Origin: Natrinema soli
Lineage (GTDB): Archaea; Halobacteriota; Halobacteria; Halobacteriales; Natrialbaceae
Assembly (NCBI RefSeq): GCF_028618695.1
Contig: NZ_JAQIVI010000441.1
Location: forward strand, 1-5,019
Direction of reading: 5' to 3'
Length of the DNA stretch: 5,019 bases
Shown piece by piece: positions 1 to 4,913 of the stretch. Position 1 is the first letter of the stretch; each line of letters starts with the position of its first letter. The notes beneath the pieces were generated by a model. It was not told the DNA's origin and made no database searches. It saw nothing but the letters and a program-made list of their open reading frames with translations. Made by a program: the position numbers and the translations under genes.

Positions 1-644
1 GGACCGTCGGGCGCCGTGGTCGGACCGTCGGGTCGCTCGGTCGAGTGCTCGACATCGACGGACTCCTCGTCCGGCGTCTCGCTCGATGCGCCGGATCGGT
101 CCTCGGGTCGCCGCGCCGTCTCCGGCCAGTCGGCGAACTCTCCCTCCGCCGAGGCGTCCGGTTCGGTGGTATCGGATCGCTCACTCGAGGGCCAGGGTTT
201 GTCCGATTTCGAGGATGTATCCGAATCACCGGGTGGAGACTTCGACGGAGTACCGGGTGGAGACTCCGATGGAGTATCGGATGAAGAGTGGACGCCCGGA
301 ACGGCGTCCGTCCCCGGCGACGACTCCGCGGGGTCCGAAGCGTCCGAGGAGCGACCGGGCATCCAATCGCGAACCGTCTCCGCGGCGCGCGTCGTGACGC
401 TGTCGGATTCGGTGGACGAGTCCGCCGTGCTGGAACCGTCGGCCGAATCGGCGACACCGGCGGATTCGACACCGGTGACGGACTCGGCCGATCCAGCGGT
501 GGCGTCCCCGTCGAACGATTCAGCTGCGGCCGCGGTAGTCGGTGCGAACTGGAACTTGTTCCCACCGCAATCAGGACAGCCCGACAGCATCTCCTTGGAG
601 CCGTCATCGAACGTCCGGCCGCAGTTCGTACACTGATGTGGCAT
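1..644 (-). CDS. oapC: OapC-type zinc-ribbon protein, 3' end outside window
   Basis: The frame is open from an ATG at 644 to the left edge, giving 214 codons with no stop. The N-terminus reads MPHQCTNCGRTF and holds two CxxC pairs (C5/C8 and C23/C26, the second as CPDC), a classic zinc ribbon. From about residue 35 the protein becomes low-complexity Ser/Asp/Glu/Pro/Thr-rich and is probably disordered. It includes a tandem 8-residue repeat, TPSESPPG then TPSKSPPG (residues 124-139). The ATG shares one base with the oapB stop (TAATG), so translation is probably coupled. The zinc-ribbon start, the position behind a GTPase and a DUF2073 gene, and the neighbouring oriC match the haloarchaeal origin-associated protein OapC. 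Its biochemical role is not evident from sequence. Zinc-dependent nucleic-acid or protein binding is inference. A conserved C-terminal domain may lie beyond the edge. Confidence 0.87.
   Translation of the reverse strand, partial: MPHQCTNCGRTFDDGSKEMLSGCPDCGGNKFQFAPTTAAAAESFDGDATAGSAESVTGVESAGVADSADGSSTADSSTESDSVTTRAAETVRDWMPGRSSDASDPAESSPGTDAVPGVHSSSDTPSESPPGTPSKSPPGDSDTSSKSDKPWPSSERSDTTEPDASAEGEFADWPETARRPEDRSGASSETPDEESVDVEHSTERPDGPTTAPDG
228..275 (-). repeat. Two tandem 24-bp repeats in oapC
   Basis: Copies at 228-251 and 252-275 differ at two bases and encode TPSESPPG and TPSKSPPG. On the minus strand each contains TCTCCACCCGG, so the first eight bases of the ORB core (TCCACCCG) recur here without the rest of the box. 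This is probably expansion of a disordered linker. Confidence 0.8.
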
Positions 645-1045
645 TAGTTACGGGACACGAGCGCGCTGATGAGCGTTTCGTCCTTGTGGAGCGTCTCGAT
701 CTGGTTCGCCGGTCCGATCACCGTCAGCTTCGCTTCCGTCTCGTCGCTGCCCATGATCCGACCGAGTAACGACGAGTCGCGGGTCTCGGACTTGGGATAG
801 GTCTCGATCTCGATCCCGTTGAACTCGTCGGGGCTGATCTCGGCCATCGTCACCTCGATGAGTCGGCTCTCCTCGTCGGGCGTCAACCCCTCCTCGAGGA
901 TGACGATGTTGCCGTCGTGGACGCCGTCCAAGATCATTCTGATCTTCTCCATCGTCGCCATGCCGTCCATGCGCTCGCCGCTGATCAGGTCGATCTGTAC
1001 GCCGTCGGCCGGCTCCGAATCGTCTGCGTTGGTTGCTTTCGGCAT
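644..1045 (-). CDS. oapB: OapB, DUF2073 family protein
   Basis: This encodes a small acidic protein of 133 residues from the ATG at 1045. After about 14 polar residues comes a compact alpha/beta pattern: VQIDLISGERM, a helical MEKIRMILDGV, then GNIVILEEGLTPDEESRLIEVTM. A later strand-rich stretch contains LTVIGPANQIETL. I recognise this as the DUF2073 protein that follows the Era-like GTPase beside haloarchaeal oriC1. No catalytic motif is visible and the molecular function is unknown to me. An in-frame GTG at 1054 would add three residues and overlap the oapA stop as GTGA. I prefer the ATG because GGTGAT (1055-1050), a partial match to the anti-Shine-Dalgarno sequence, lies four bases upstream of it. 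Either start implies translational coupling to oapA, and the stop overlaps the oapC start by one base. Confidence 0.9.
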   Translation of the reverse strand: MPKATNADDSEPADGVQIDLISGERMDGMATMEKIRMILDGVHDGNIVILEEGLTPDEESRLIEVTMAEISPDEFNGIEIETYPKSETRDSSLLGRIMGSDETEAKLTVIGPANQIETLHKDETLISALVSRN

Positions 1046-1050
1046 CGATA

Positions 1051-1689
1051 TCACCCGAAGTACTCCGCGATCTTCCCGTACACTTCGTCCATGTTCTCTC
1101 CTTCCTTCGCGGAGAGGGGAACGGTCGTGTGCTGGGGAAAGGCGTCCTCGATCCGCTTGACGCTCGATTCCTCGAGGTCGGTCTTGTTCGCGAAGATGAG
1201 CACCGGGAGATCACGGGATTCGATGATACCGATCAGCATCGTATTGACCTGCGTGATCGGATCCTCCGCGCTATCCAGGACGTAGATAACGCCGTCGACG
1301 TCCTCACGGAGCCAGTGCATCGCCTCGGCGACGCCCTCCGTCGCTTCGCGGGAGCGACGAATGGCGTCGTCTTCGTTCATCTCGTCGGTGAACTCCTCGT
1401 AATCGACCTTCGTCGTCACGCCGGGCGTGTCGACAATATCGATGGTCACCGTCTTCCCGTCCCGTTCGATCTCGACATTTTCCTTTCTACGGGCACGACG
1501 CGTCTCGTGAGGGACGTGACTCTCCGTACCGACCGCGTCACCGGTCCAGTCACGCGCGATACGGTTTGCGAGCGTCGTTTTGCCGGCGTTGGGCGGACCG
1601 TAGATACCGATTCGTTTGGGCTCCTGTTCCGAAAACAGGCGATCCGCAGCCCGAGAGATACTATCTTTGAGTTCTGTGAATAGTCCCAT
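1051..1689 (-). CDS. oapA: OapA, Era-like GTP-binding protein
   Basis: This encodes a 212-residue P-loop GTPase with all diagnostic motifs: G1 GPPNAGKT (residues 31-38), G3 DTPG (87-90), G4 NKTD (168-171) and G5 SAK (193-195). Threonines and serines between residues 49 and 63 are candidates for the G2 switch. An amphipathic N-terminal helix (MGLFTELKDSISRAADRLF) precedes the domain. There is no transmembrane segment, so it is probably cytoplasmic. It is close to a single G domain in size and lacks the KH domain of bacterial Era. The ATG at 1689 is chosen because GGAGG lies nine bases upstream. A longer in-frame start at 1746 would add an unlikely Cys/Arg/Pro-rich leader and run into the TATA-like element. 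It is the first gene of the oapABC operon and is divergent from cdc6 across the origin. The name means origin-associated protein; its role in replication is not shown by sequence. Confidence 0.93.
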   Translation of the reverse strand: MGLFTELKDSISRAADRLFSEQEPKRIGIYGPPNAGKTTLANRIARDWTGDAVGTESHVPHETRRARRKENVEIERDGKTVTIDIVDTPGVTTKVDYEEFTDEMNEDDAIRRSREATEGVAEAMHWLREDVDGVIYVLDSAEDPITQVNTMLIGIIESRDLPVLIFANKTDLEESSVKRIEDAFPQHTTVPLSAKEGENMDEVYGKIAEYFG

Positions 1690-1698
1690 CTGTGGGGG

Positions 1699-1703
1699 CC
1701 TCC
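1699..1703 (-). promoter_or_regulatory. Shine-Dalgarno site of oapA
   Basis: GGAGG on the minus strand lies nine bases before the ATG at 1689 and decides the start of oapA. Directly upstream, one base away, is a perfect 5-bp inverted repeat with a 4-base loop (GCACC/GGTGC, 1705-1718) that could form a small hairpin in the leader mRNA. Confidence 0.7.
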
Positions 1704-1745
1704 AGCACCGCGGGGTGCATCTGCGCGTACTACTGAGCGAACTCA

Positions 1746-1751
1746 CTTAAG
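1746..1751 (-). promoter_or_regulatory. Candidate TATA box of the oapABC operon
   Basis: CTTAAG stands in an otherwise mixed sequence. It would place a transcription start near 1722 (about 25 bases downstream), giving a leader of roughly 30 nt that contains the hairpin and the Shine-Dalgarno site. The purine-rich BRE upstream is weak, so this is a tentative call. Confidence 0.4.
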
Positions 1752-1752
1752 C

Positions 1753-1980
1753 CTACGTCAGACGTGTTGACAATTCGATCGAACGGAGTGTCGGAATTCG
1801 GGATGGAATAAAACTCGAGCTTCGAGTAGATTAGAATCGCTCGGGTTATCGAATCGACGACAGGATTACTGCCGAACCGATAGGAGTACTGATCGGAAAT
1901 CTACGATTTCGATCTCAGATGACGAACGGAACCGGGAAATTGATTGTAGGGGGATAACACACCACAACTAACGATTTGTG
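1753..1980. other. Intergenic flank of the origin, no gene seen
   Basis: I see no coding frame or RNA gene here. The only structures are two short perfect inverted repeats of the same design, a hexamer, a 3-base spacer and the reverse complement: ACTCGA-gct-TCGAGT (1813-1827) and GAAATC-tac-GATTTC (1896-1910). They could be protein-binding dyads or chance. Confidence 0.5.
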
Positions 1981-2006
1981 CCCCCCACCCCTTCGTTTCG
2001 AGTGGA
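1981..2006 (-). promoter_or_regulatory. ORB1, origin recognition box with G-string
   Basis: Read on the minus strand, the core is TCCACTCGAAACGAAGGGGT (2006-1987), followed by six G. It differs from ORB2 at one of 20 core positions, and the GGGGTGGGGGG string is identical. The G-string points toward oapA, away from ORB2, so the pair is inverted and flanks the DNA between them. Such boxes are bound by the Orc1/Cdc6 winged-helix and AAA+ domains. Confidence 0.93.
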
Positions 2007-2042
2007 GATCAACGAGGGGACGTCTCAACGATCAGTGGAGTT

Positions 2043-2099
2043 ACCGGTCTACTGCCCTCCTTATTCGACTCGAGATGGATCATTGAGGGCAGAGACGGT
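2043..2099. repeat. Imperfect inverted repeat between ORB1 and the AT-rich stretch
   Basis: The left arm (2043-2059) ends in CTGCCCTC and the right arm (2085-2099) begins with GAGGGCAG, a perfect 8-bp match. With small bulges the pairing extends outward to ACCG/CGGT. The 25-base spacer holds a TCGACTCGAG segment. It could be a cruciform or a protein-binding site beside ORB1; the function is unknown. Confidence 0.5.
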
Positions 2100-2120
2100 C
2101 GAATCGACTCATCAGGAGCG

Positions 2121-2230
2121 TTCTAGTAACAAAGACTGGAGTCTAGTAGTCTATACAGCTTCAAGAAAAGATTCTAGTTAGCCCTAGCAATGCAAACAGA
2201 CAACCTAGTAATATAGTTTTGTCTGCTAGT
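2121..2230. repeat. AT-rich stretch with six phased CTAG motifs, candidate DUE
   Basis: CTAG begins at 2123, 2143, 2174, 2184, 2205 and 2226, with intervals of 20, 31, 10, 21 and 21 bases, all close to multiples of the DNA helical repeat. The flanking bases give a loose directional consensus CTAGTWA on the plus strand. The first 100 bases are 35% GC. Lying between the inverted ORBs, this is the most natural candidate for the duplex unwinding element. The motif array itself is not part of the usual description of this origin that I know. Confidence 0.6.
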
Positions 2231-2290
2231 TCTACGGGTGCATTTTCTGTGCCACCCACATAAAACTTCGCTTGATACAACTCGGTTTCA

Positions 2291-2302
2291 CCCCCCACCC
2301 CT
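2291..2302 (-). promoter_or_regulatory. Degenerate half ORB (second G-string)
   Basis: CCCCCCACCCCT is the exact inverted copy of the ORB2 G-string (2329-2340), separated by 26 bases. On the minus strand, the sequence preceding its G-string keeps little of the ORB core and lacks TCCAC. It looks like a half site or a decayed ORB arranged head-away from ORB2. Confidence 0.65.
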
Positions 2303-2314
2303 CCTTCTGGCAGT

Positions 2315-2340
2315 TCCACCCGAAACGAAGGGGTGGGGGG
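2315..2340 (+). promoter_or_regulatory. ORB2, origin recognition box with G-string
   Basis: The core TCCACCCGAAACGAAGGGGT (2315-2334) is followed by six G. It has the TCCAC block, the GAAAC block and the G-string typical of haloarchaeal ORBs. It matches ORB1 at 19 of 20 core positions in opposite orientation. Its G-string points toward cdc6. It is the best reference copy in the window. Confidence 0.94.
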
Positions 2341-2350
2341 TTGGCCGGGC

Positions 2351-2480
2351 TGGTAAGACATATGATATCAATCCACACAGTAGATCAATCTACACTCTCT
2401 CGATCTCACATATCCCACGTTATATTAATATCCCACGTTATATTAATCACATATACCCTCTCATAGACACTCTTCAAAAT
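2351..2480. other. Second AT-rich stretch, candidate DUE
   Basis: This stretch is about 35% GC by count and lies outside the inverted ORB pair on the cdc6 side. It holds the exact 18-bp tandem duplication described separately, and TATATTAA-type sequence that would melt easily. It competes with 2121-2230 as the site of initial unwinding. I see no coding potential. Confidence 0.5.
2411..2446. repeat. Exact 18-bp tandem repeat, two copies
   Basis: TATCCCACGTTATATTAA occurs at 2411-2428 and again, without a gap or mismatch, at 2429-2446. A partial third echo (CACATATACCCTC) follows from 2448. It could be a recent slippage duplication or a pair of binding sites in the AT-rich origin DNA. Confidence 0.85.
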
Positions 2481-2506
2481 CACTCGAATAGACGGATCCC
2501 CTCCTC

Positions 2507-2561
2507 CGAAAGTGCGACGTACGCATACGCAAACAAAATACAACAGCGAGCCGCACTTTCG
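2507..2561. repeat. 10-bp perfect inverted repeat
   Basis: CGAAAGTGCG (2507-2516) pairs exactly with CGCACTTTCG (2552-2561) across a 35-base spacer that contains a TACGCATACGCA tandem hexamer and an A-rich run. It is part of a structured block together with the inverted repeat at 2572-2642. It could be a stem of an untranslated RNA or an operator; neither is proven. Confidence 0.6.
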
Positions 2562-2571
2562 ACGATCCGAT

Positions 2572-2642
2572 CGATCGAGCCGACTGCTGATCTCGCGGAG
2601 CTGCTAGTCAGTCATCTCTTCGGACGATTCACGGCTCGATCG
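2572..2642. repeat. 11-bp perfect inverted repeat with nested stems
   Basis: CGATCGAGCCG (2572-2582) pairs with CGGCTCGATCG (2632-2642). Inside the 49-base spacer, ACTG/CAGT (2583-2586 with 2609-2612) and CTC/GAG around a GCG loop (2592-2600) could pair further. The seventh and last CTAG of the window (2604) is in this loop. The region is GC-richer than the flanking AT-rich DNA, which fits a structured RNA or DNA element more than a DUE. Confidence 0.55.
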
Positions 2643-2691
2643 TCCACAGCCGCAGTCGATGTCCCGGCACGGGGCGAGGGGAAAGGAAGAA

Positions 2692-2698
2692 TTTATTA
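2692..2698 (+). promoter_or_regulatory. Candidate upstream TATA box for cdc6
   Basis: TTTATTA is preceded by a purine-rich run (GGGGAAAGGAAGA) resembling a BRE. It would start transcription near 2720 and leave a leader of about 125 nt before the cdc6 ATG, with ORB3 inside that leader. It is a rival or an addition to the leaderless promoter at ORB3. Confidence 0.4.
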
Positions 2699-2813
2699 GC
2701 GTGGTTTCCCTCTGTTTCGTTTGCATCAACTGGACCCGAACCGAGAAACTGAAACAGTGAATCCTCCCACGGAGGCCATAACACGATGATATTCCTGCTT
2801 CCCGGTTCGACAC

Positions 2814-2833
2814 TCCACACGAAATAAGGGGGT
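2814..2833 (+). promoter_or_regulatory. ORB3, overlapping the likely cdc6 promoter
   Basis: TCCACACGAAATAAGGGGGT matches the ORB2 core at 16 of 20 positions and has the same orientation. It lacks the extended G-string. Its inner segment CGAAATAAG (2820-2828) also resembles a BRE/TATA pair and lies about 20-26 bases before the ATG at 2847. That is the distance expected for a leaderless haloarchaeal transcript. Binding of Cdc6 here would block TBP/TFB, suggesting autorepression. The ORB resemblance is seen; the regulation is inferred. Confidence 0.75.
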
Positions 2834-2846
2834 TTGTATACGACGG

Positions 2847-4670
2847 ATGTCAGACGACAACTCAGAGATCGACGGGTCAGACGAGGTCGAGATCGACGGA
2901 ACGAGCGGATTCTCGACGAATTTCGAGAAGACGGACCTCGATAACGAGGAGTCGAACCAGGGGTTGTTCGACGATCTTCTCAGCGGCGAACCCATCTTCG
3001 AGAACAAGGAAGTCCTCCGTCCGTCCTATACCCCACACGAACTGCCCCACCGGAGCGACCAGATCAACAAGATGGCGACGATCCTCGTCGCCGCACTCAG
3101 GGGCGAAACGCCGTCGAACATCCTCATCTACGGGAAGACCGGGACCGGCAAAACCGCCAGCGCAAAATTCGTCAGCAAGGAGCTCGAGAGCACCTCGCAG
3201 AAGTACAGCGTCCCGTGTGACGTCGAGTACATCAACTGCGAGGTCACCGATACGCAGTATCGCGTACTCGCACAGCTCGCGAACAAGTTCATCGAAAAGA
3301 ACGAAGAGCGGATCGACGCTCGGGTCGCGGATCTCGAATCGCTGCTCGAGGCCCTCGATGAGTACGAGGCCGATCTGGAGGCCCGCGAACGTGAGGCGGC
3401 CGAGTCGACCGATCTGGCAGACGATCAGACGGCGTCCGATCCGTTCGATTTCGTCTCTGACGACCCGCCGGAATCGATTTCTGACGATTCATCTGGAGAT
3501 GATAGTAGCCTCGAGTCGGGCGGTTCTCCACCCGAAAGGAAGGGGTCTTCGGATCCCGCCGACCGCTCGAGTCCCACCGACGAAACCGATCAGGGAGCCG
3601 GGGACGACACCGATCGGACAGACGGCGACAGCACTGATCGGAGAGCCGGCGACGGCACCGGCGACGCGTCGGCTGGCGATTCGTCGACGCACCCATCGGA
3701 CCATCCCCTCGAGTCGACGTCGTTCGAGGACCGCGAGGCTATCGAAGCCGAAATCGACGAACTCGAGGCGGACAAGGAGTCCTTCGAGGAGGTTCCGATG
3801 ACCGGCTGGCCGACCGACCGGGTCTACAGCGTCTTCTTCGACGCGGTCGACTACGACGAGCGGGTCGTCGTCATCATGCTCGACGAGATCGACAAACTCG
3901 TCGAGAAGAGCGGCGACGATACGCTCTACAACCTCTCGCGGATGAACTCCGAACTCGAGAACTCGCGGGTGTCGATCATCGGTATTTCGAACGACCTCAA
4001 GTTCACCGACTTCCTCGATCCGCGGGTCAAATCCTCCCTGGGCGAGGAGGAGATCGTTTTCCCGCCGTACGACGCGAATCAGCTGCGGGATATCCTGGAA
4101 CACCGTTCCGACGTCGCGTTCCAGGGGGGCGCGCTTTCCGACGACGTCATCCCGCTGTGTGCGGCCTTCGCCGCACAGGAACACGGCGACGCGCGCCGCG
4201 CGCTCGACTTGCTTCGAACGGCGGGCGAATTGGCCGAGCGATCCCAGGCCGAGACGATCGTGGAGGATCACGTCCGGCAGGCCCAGGACAAGATCGAACT
4301 CGATCGCGTCGTCGAGGTCGTCCGCACGCTCCCCACGCAGAGCAAGCTCGTGCTCTTCTCGATCATCCTGCTCGAGAAAAACGGCGTTCATAGCATCAAC
4401 ACGGGCGAGGTGTTCAATATCTACAAGCGCCTCTGCGAGGAGATCGACGCGGACGTCCTGACCCAGCGTCGGGTGACGGACCTCATCAGCGAACTCGACA
4501 TGCTCGGCATCGTCAACGCCGTCGTCGTCTCGAAGGGTCGGTACGGCCGGACGAAGGAGATCAGTCTCTCCGTTCCACTCGAAGAGACGGAGGCCGTGTT
4601 GCTTTCCGACTCCCGATTGAGCGATATCGACGACATTCAGCCGTTCGTTCAGGCCCGGTTCGAGAACTGA
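2847..4670 (+). CDS. cdc6: Orc1/Cdc6 replication initiator with large acidic insert
   Basis: This 607-residue protein recognises the origin and loads the MCM helicase. It is an AAA+ ATPase with Walker A GKTGTGKT (residues 96-103), Walker B VVVIMLDE with catalytic D346/E347, sensor 1 in GISND (N382) and sensor 2 in GDARRALDLL (447-456). A winged-helix DNA-binding domain fills about residues 485-607. The N-terminal 50 residues are acidic and probably flexible. Between NCEVTDTQYRVLAQLANKFIEKN and VPMTGWPTDRVYSVFF, roughly residues 155-317, lies an insert. It has charged helices at both ends and a Ser/Asp/Gly-rich middle with three tandem 8-residue repeats (248-271). This makes the protein about half again as long as the roughly 400 residues of a minimal Orc1/Cdc6. 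No Shine-Dalgarno site precedes the ATG at 2847, fitting a leaderless transcript. An ORB-like site lies in the coding sequence at 3527-3546. Confidence 0.97.
   Translation: MSDDNSEIDGSDEVEIDGTSGFSTNFEKTDLDNEESNQGLFDDLLSGEPIFENKEVLRPSYTPHELPHRSDQINKMATILVAALRGETPSNILIYGKTGTGKTASAKFVSKELESTSQKYSVPCDVEYINCEVTDTQYRVLAQLANKFIEKNEERIDARVADLESLLEALDEYEADLEAREREAAESTDLADDQTASDPFDFVSDDPPESISDDSSGDDSSLESGGSPPERKGSSDPADRSSPTDETDQGAGDDTDRTDGDSTDRRAGDGTGDASAGDSSTHPSDHPLESTSFEDREAIEAEIDELEADKESFEEVPMTGWPTDRVYSVFFDAVDYDERVVVIMLDEIDKLVEKSGDDTLYNLSRMNSELENSRVSIIGISNDLKFTDFLDPRVKSSLGEEEIVFPPYDANQLRDILEHRSDVAFQGGALSDDVIPLCAAFAAQEHGDARRALDLLRTAGELAERSQAETIVEDHVRQAQDKIELDRVVEVVRTLPTQSKLVLFSIILLEKNGVHSINTGEVFNIYKRLCEEIDADVLTQRRVTDLISELDMLGIVNAVVVSKGRYGRTKEISLSVPLEETEAVLLSDSRLSDIDDIQPFVQARFEN
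3527..3546 (+). promoter_or_regulatory. ORB-like sequence inside the cdc6 coding region
   Basis: The 20 bases match the ORB2 core with a single mismatch (G at 3538 in place of C) and share its orientation. The G-string extension is absent. In frame it encodes S227-PPERKG-S234 of the low-complexity insert. Chance cannot easily give a 19/20 match in a window this size, so it is probably a genuine Orc1/Cdc6 box or a relic of one. Confidence 0.75.
3588..3659 (+). repeat. Three tandem 24-bp repeats in cdc6
   Basis: Units begin with GATC at 3588, 3612 and 3636 and encode DQGAGDDT, DRTDGDST and DRRAGDGT. Reading frame is kept, so the number of units can change by slippage without breaking the gene. 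They lie in the disordered middle of the Cdc6 insert. Confidence 0.8.
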
Positions 4671-4913
4671 GCGAACGATCGCCCGCGGTCACTGCAATCG
4701 GTTTCTCCCTCAGCCGATCGACCGATTTCCGTTCGAACGAGTGCTGGCATCGTCACGGGTGGCTCACATCGGTGGGAAGTCACCGGCAGTATTCTTTCCC
4801 CCTCTGTTTCAACTCGAGAGACGGCGAAACGCAACTTGAGGCTGCAAAGCAGATCGGAGTCGAGATCCGGACTCGAGTTCGAAGACCAAACTGAACGAAC
4901 TGAAGAGCGAGAG
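4671..4913. other. Convergent intergenic region after cdc6
   Basis: No credible gene is seen between the cdc6 stop and the stop of the minus-strand gene. Pyrimidine-rich runs (TTTCTCCCTC near 4700, TTCTTTCCCCCTCTGTTTC at 4792-4810) could act as terminators for cdc6. AACTCGAG (4811-4818) and CTCGAGTT (4872-4879) form an inverted repeat. No strong T-tract is present. Confidence 0.5.

Larger units (their letters stand above)
1981..2846. other. Replication origin, oriC1 type
   Basis: The region runs from the leftmost ORB to the initiator start codon. It has the hallmarks of a haloarchaeal Orc1/Cdc6-dependent origin. It is non-coding, it adjoins an orc1/cdc6 gene and the divergent oapABC operon, and it carries two long ORBs with G-strings in inverted orientation (1981-2006 and 2315-2340) separated by about 310 bp. 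By count, 2121-2220 is 35% GC and 2351-2480 is about 35% GC, against visibly GC-rich genes on both sides. A third ORB sits next to the initiator gene. The call rests on sequence and gene context only; origin activity is not shown. Confidence 0.9.

Noticed and set aside
228..275. TCCACCCG half-boxes in oapC as ORBs
   Set aside because: Only the first eight bases match and there is no GAAAC or G-run. The repeat is explained by the SPPG codons of the linker.
16..636. Long plus-strand Ser-rich open frame opposite oapC
   Set aside because: It is the antisense shadow of oapC. TCG/GAC/GTC-rich codons read as open in both directions. The minus frame has the zinc-ribbon motif and couples to oapB.
1813..1910. 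Two hexamer-3-hexamer inverted repeats as regulator operators
   Set aside because: Perfect 6-bp dyads with short spacers arise often by chance in about 1 kb, and the two differ in sequence. They are noted in the flank feature only.
2291..2340. G-quadruplex at the ORB G-strings
   Set aside because: Each strand carries only two adjacent G runs, so no intramolecular four-run quadruplex is available nearby.
1978..2361. Recurring peptide TPSFRVE in short frames at 1978-2181 (plus) and 2161-2361 (minus), with similar text antisense to cdc6
   Set aside because: It is not a protein family: it is the translation of the ORB complement. It was useful only as a pointer to the boxes.
2238..2699. 153-residue plus-strand frame across the AT-rich origin and the inverted repeats
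   Set aside because: It runs through ORB2 and the 18-bp tandem repeat and is not acidic like the halophile proteins around it. Its start has no promoter or ribosome site. It is unlikely to be translated.
3489..4391. 300-residue minus-strand open frame opposite cdc6
   Set aside because: It runs antisense to the conserved Walker B, sensor and winged-helix regions and has no recognisable domain. It is explained by GC-rich codon bias.
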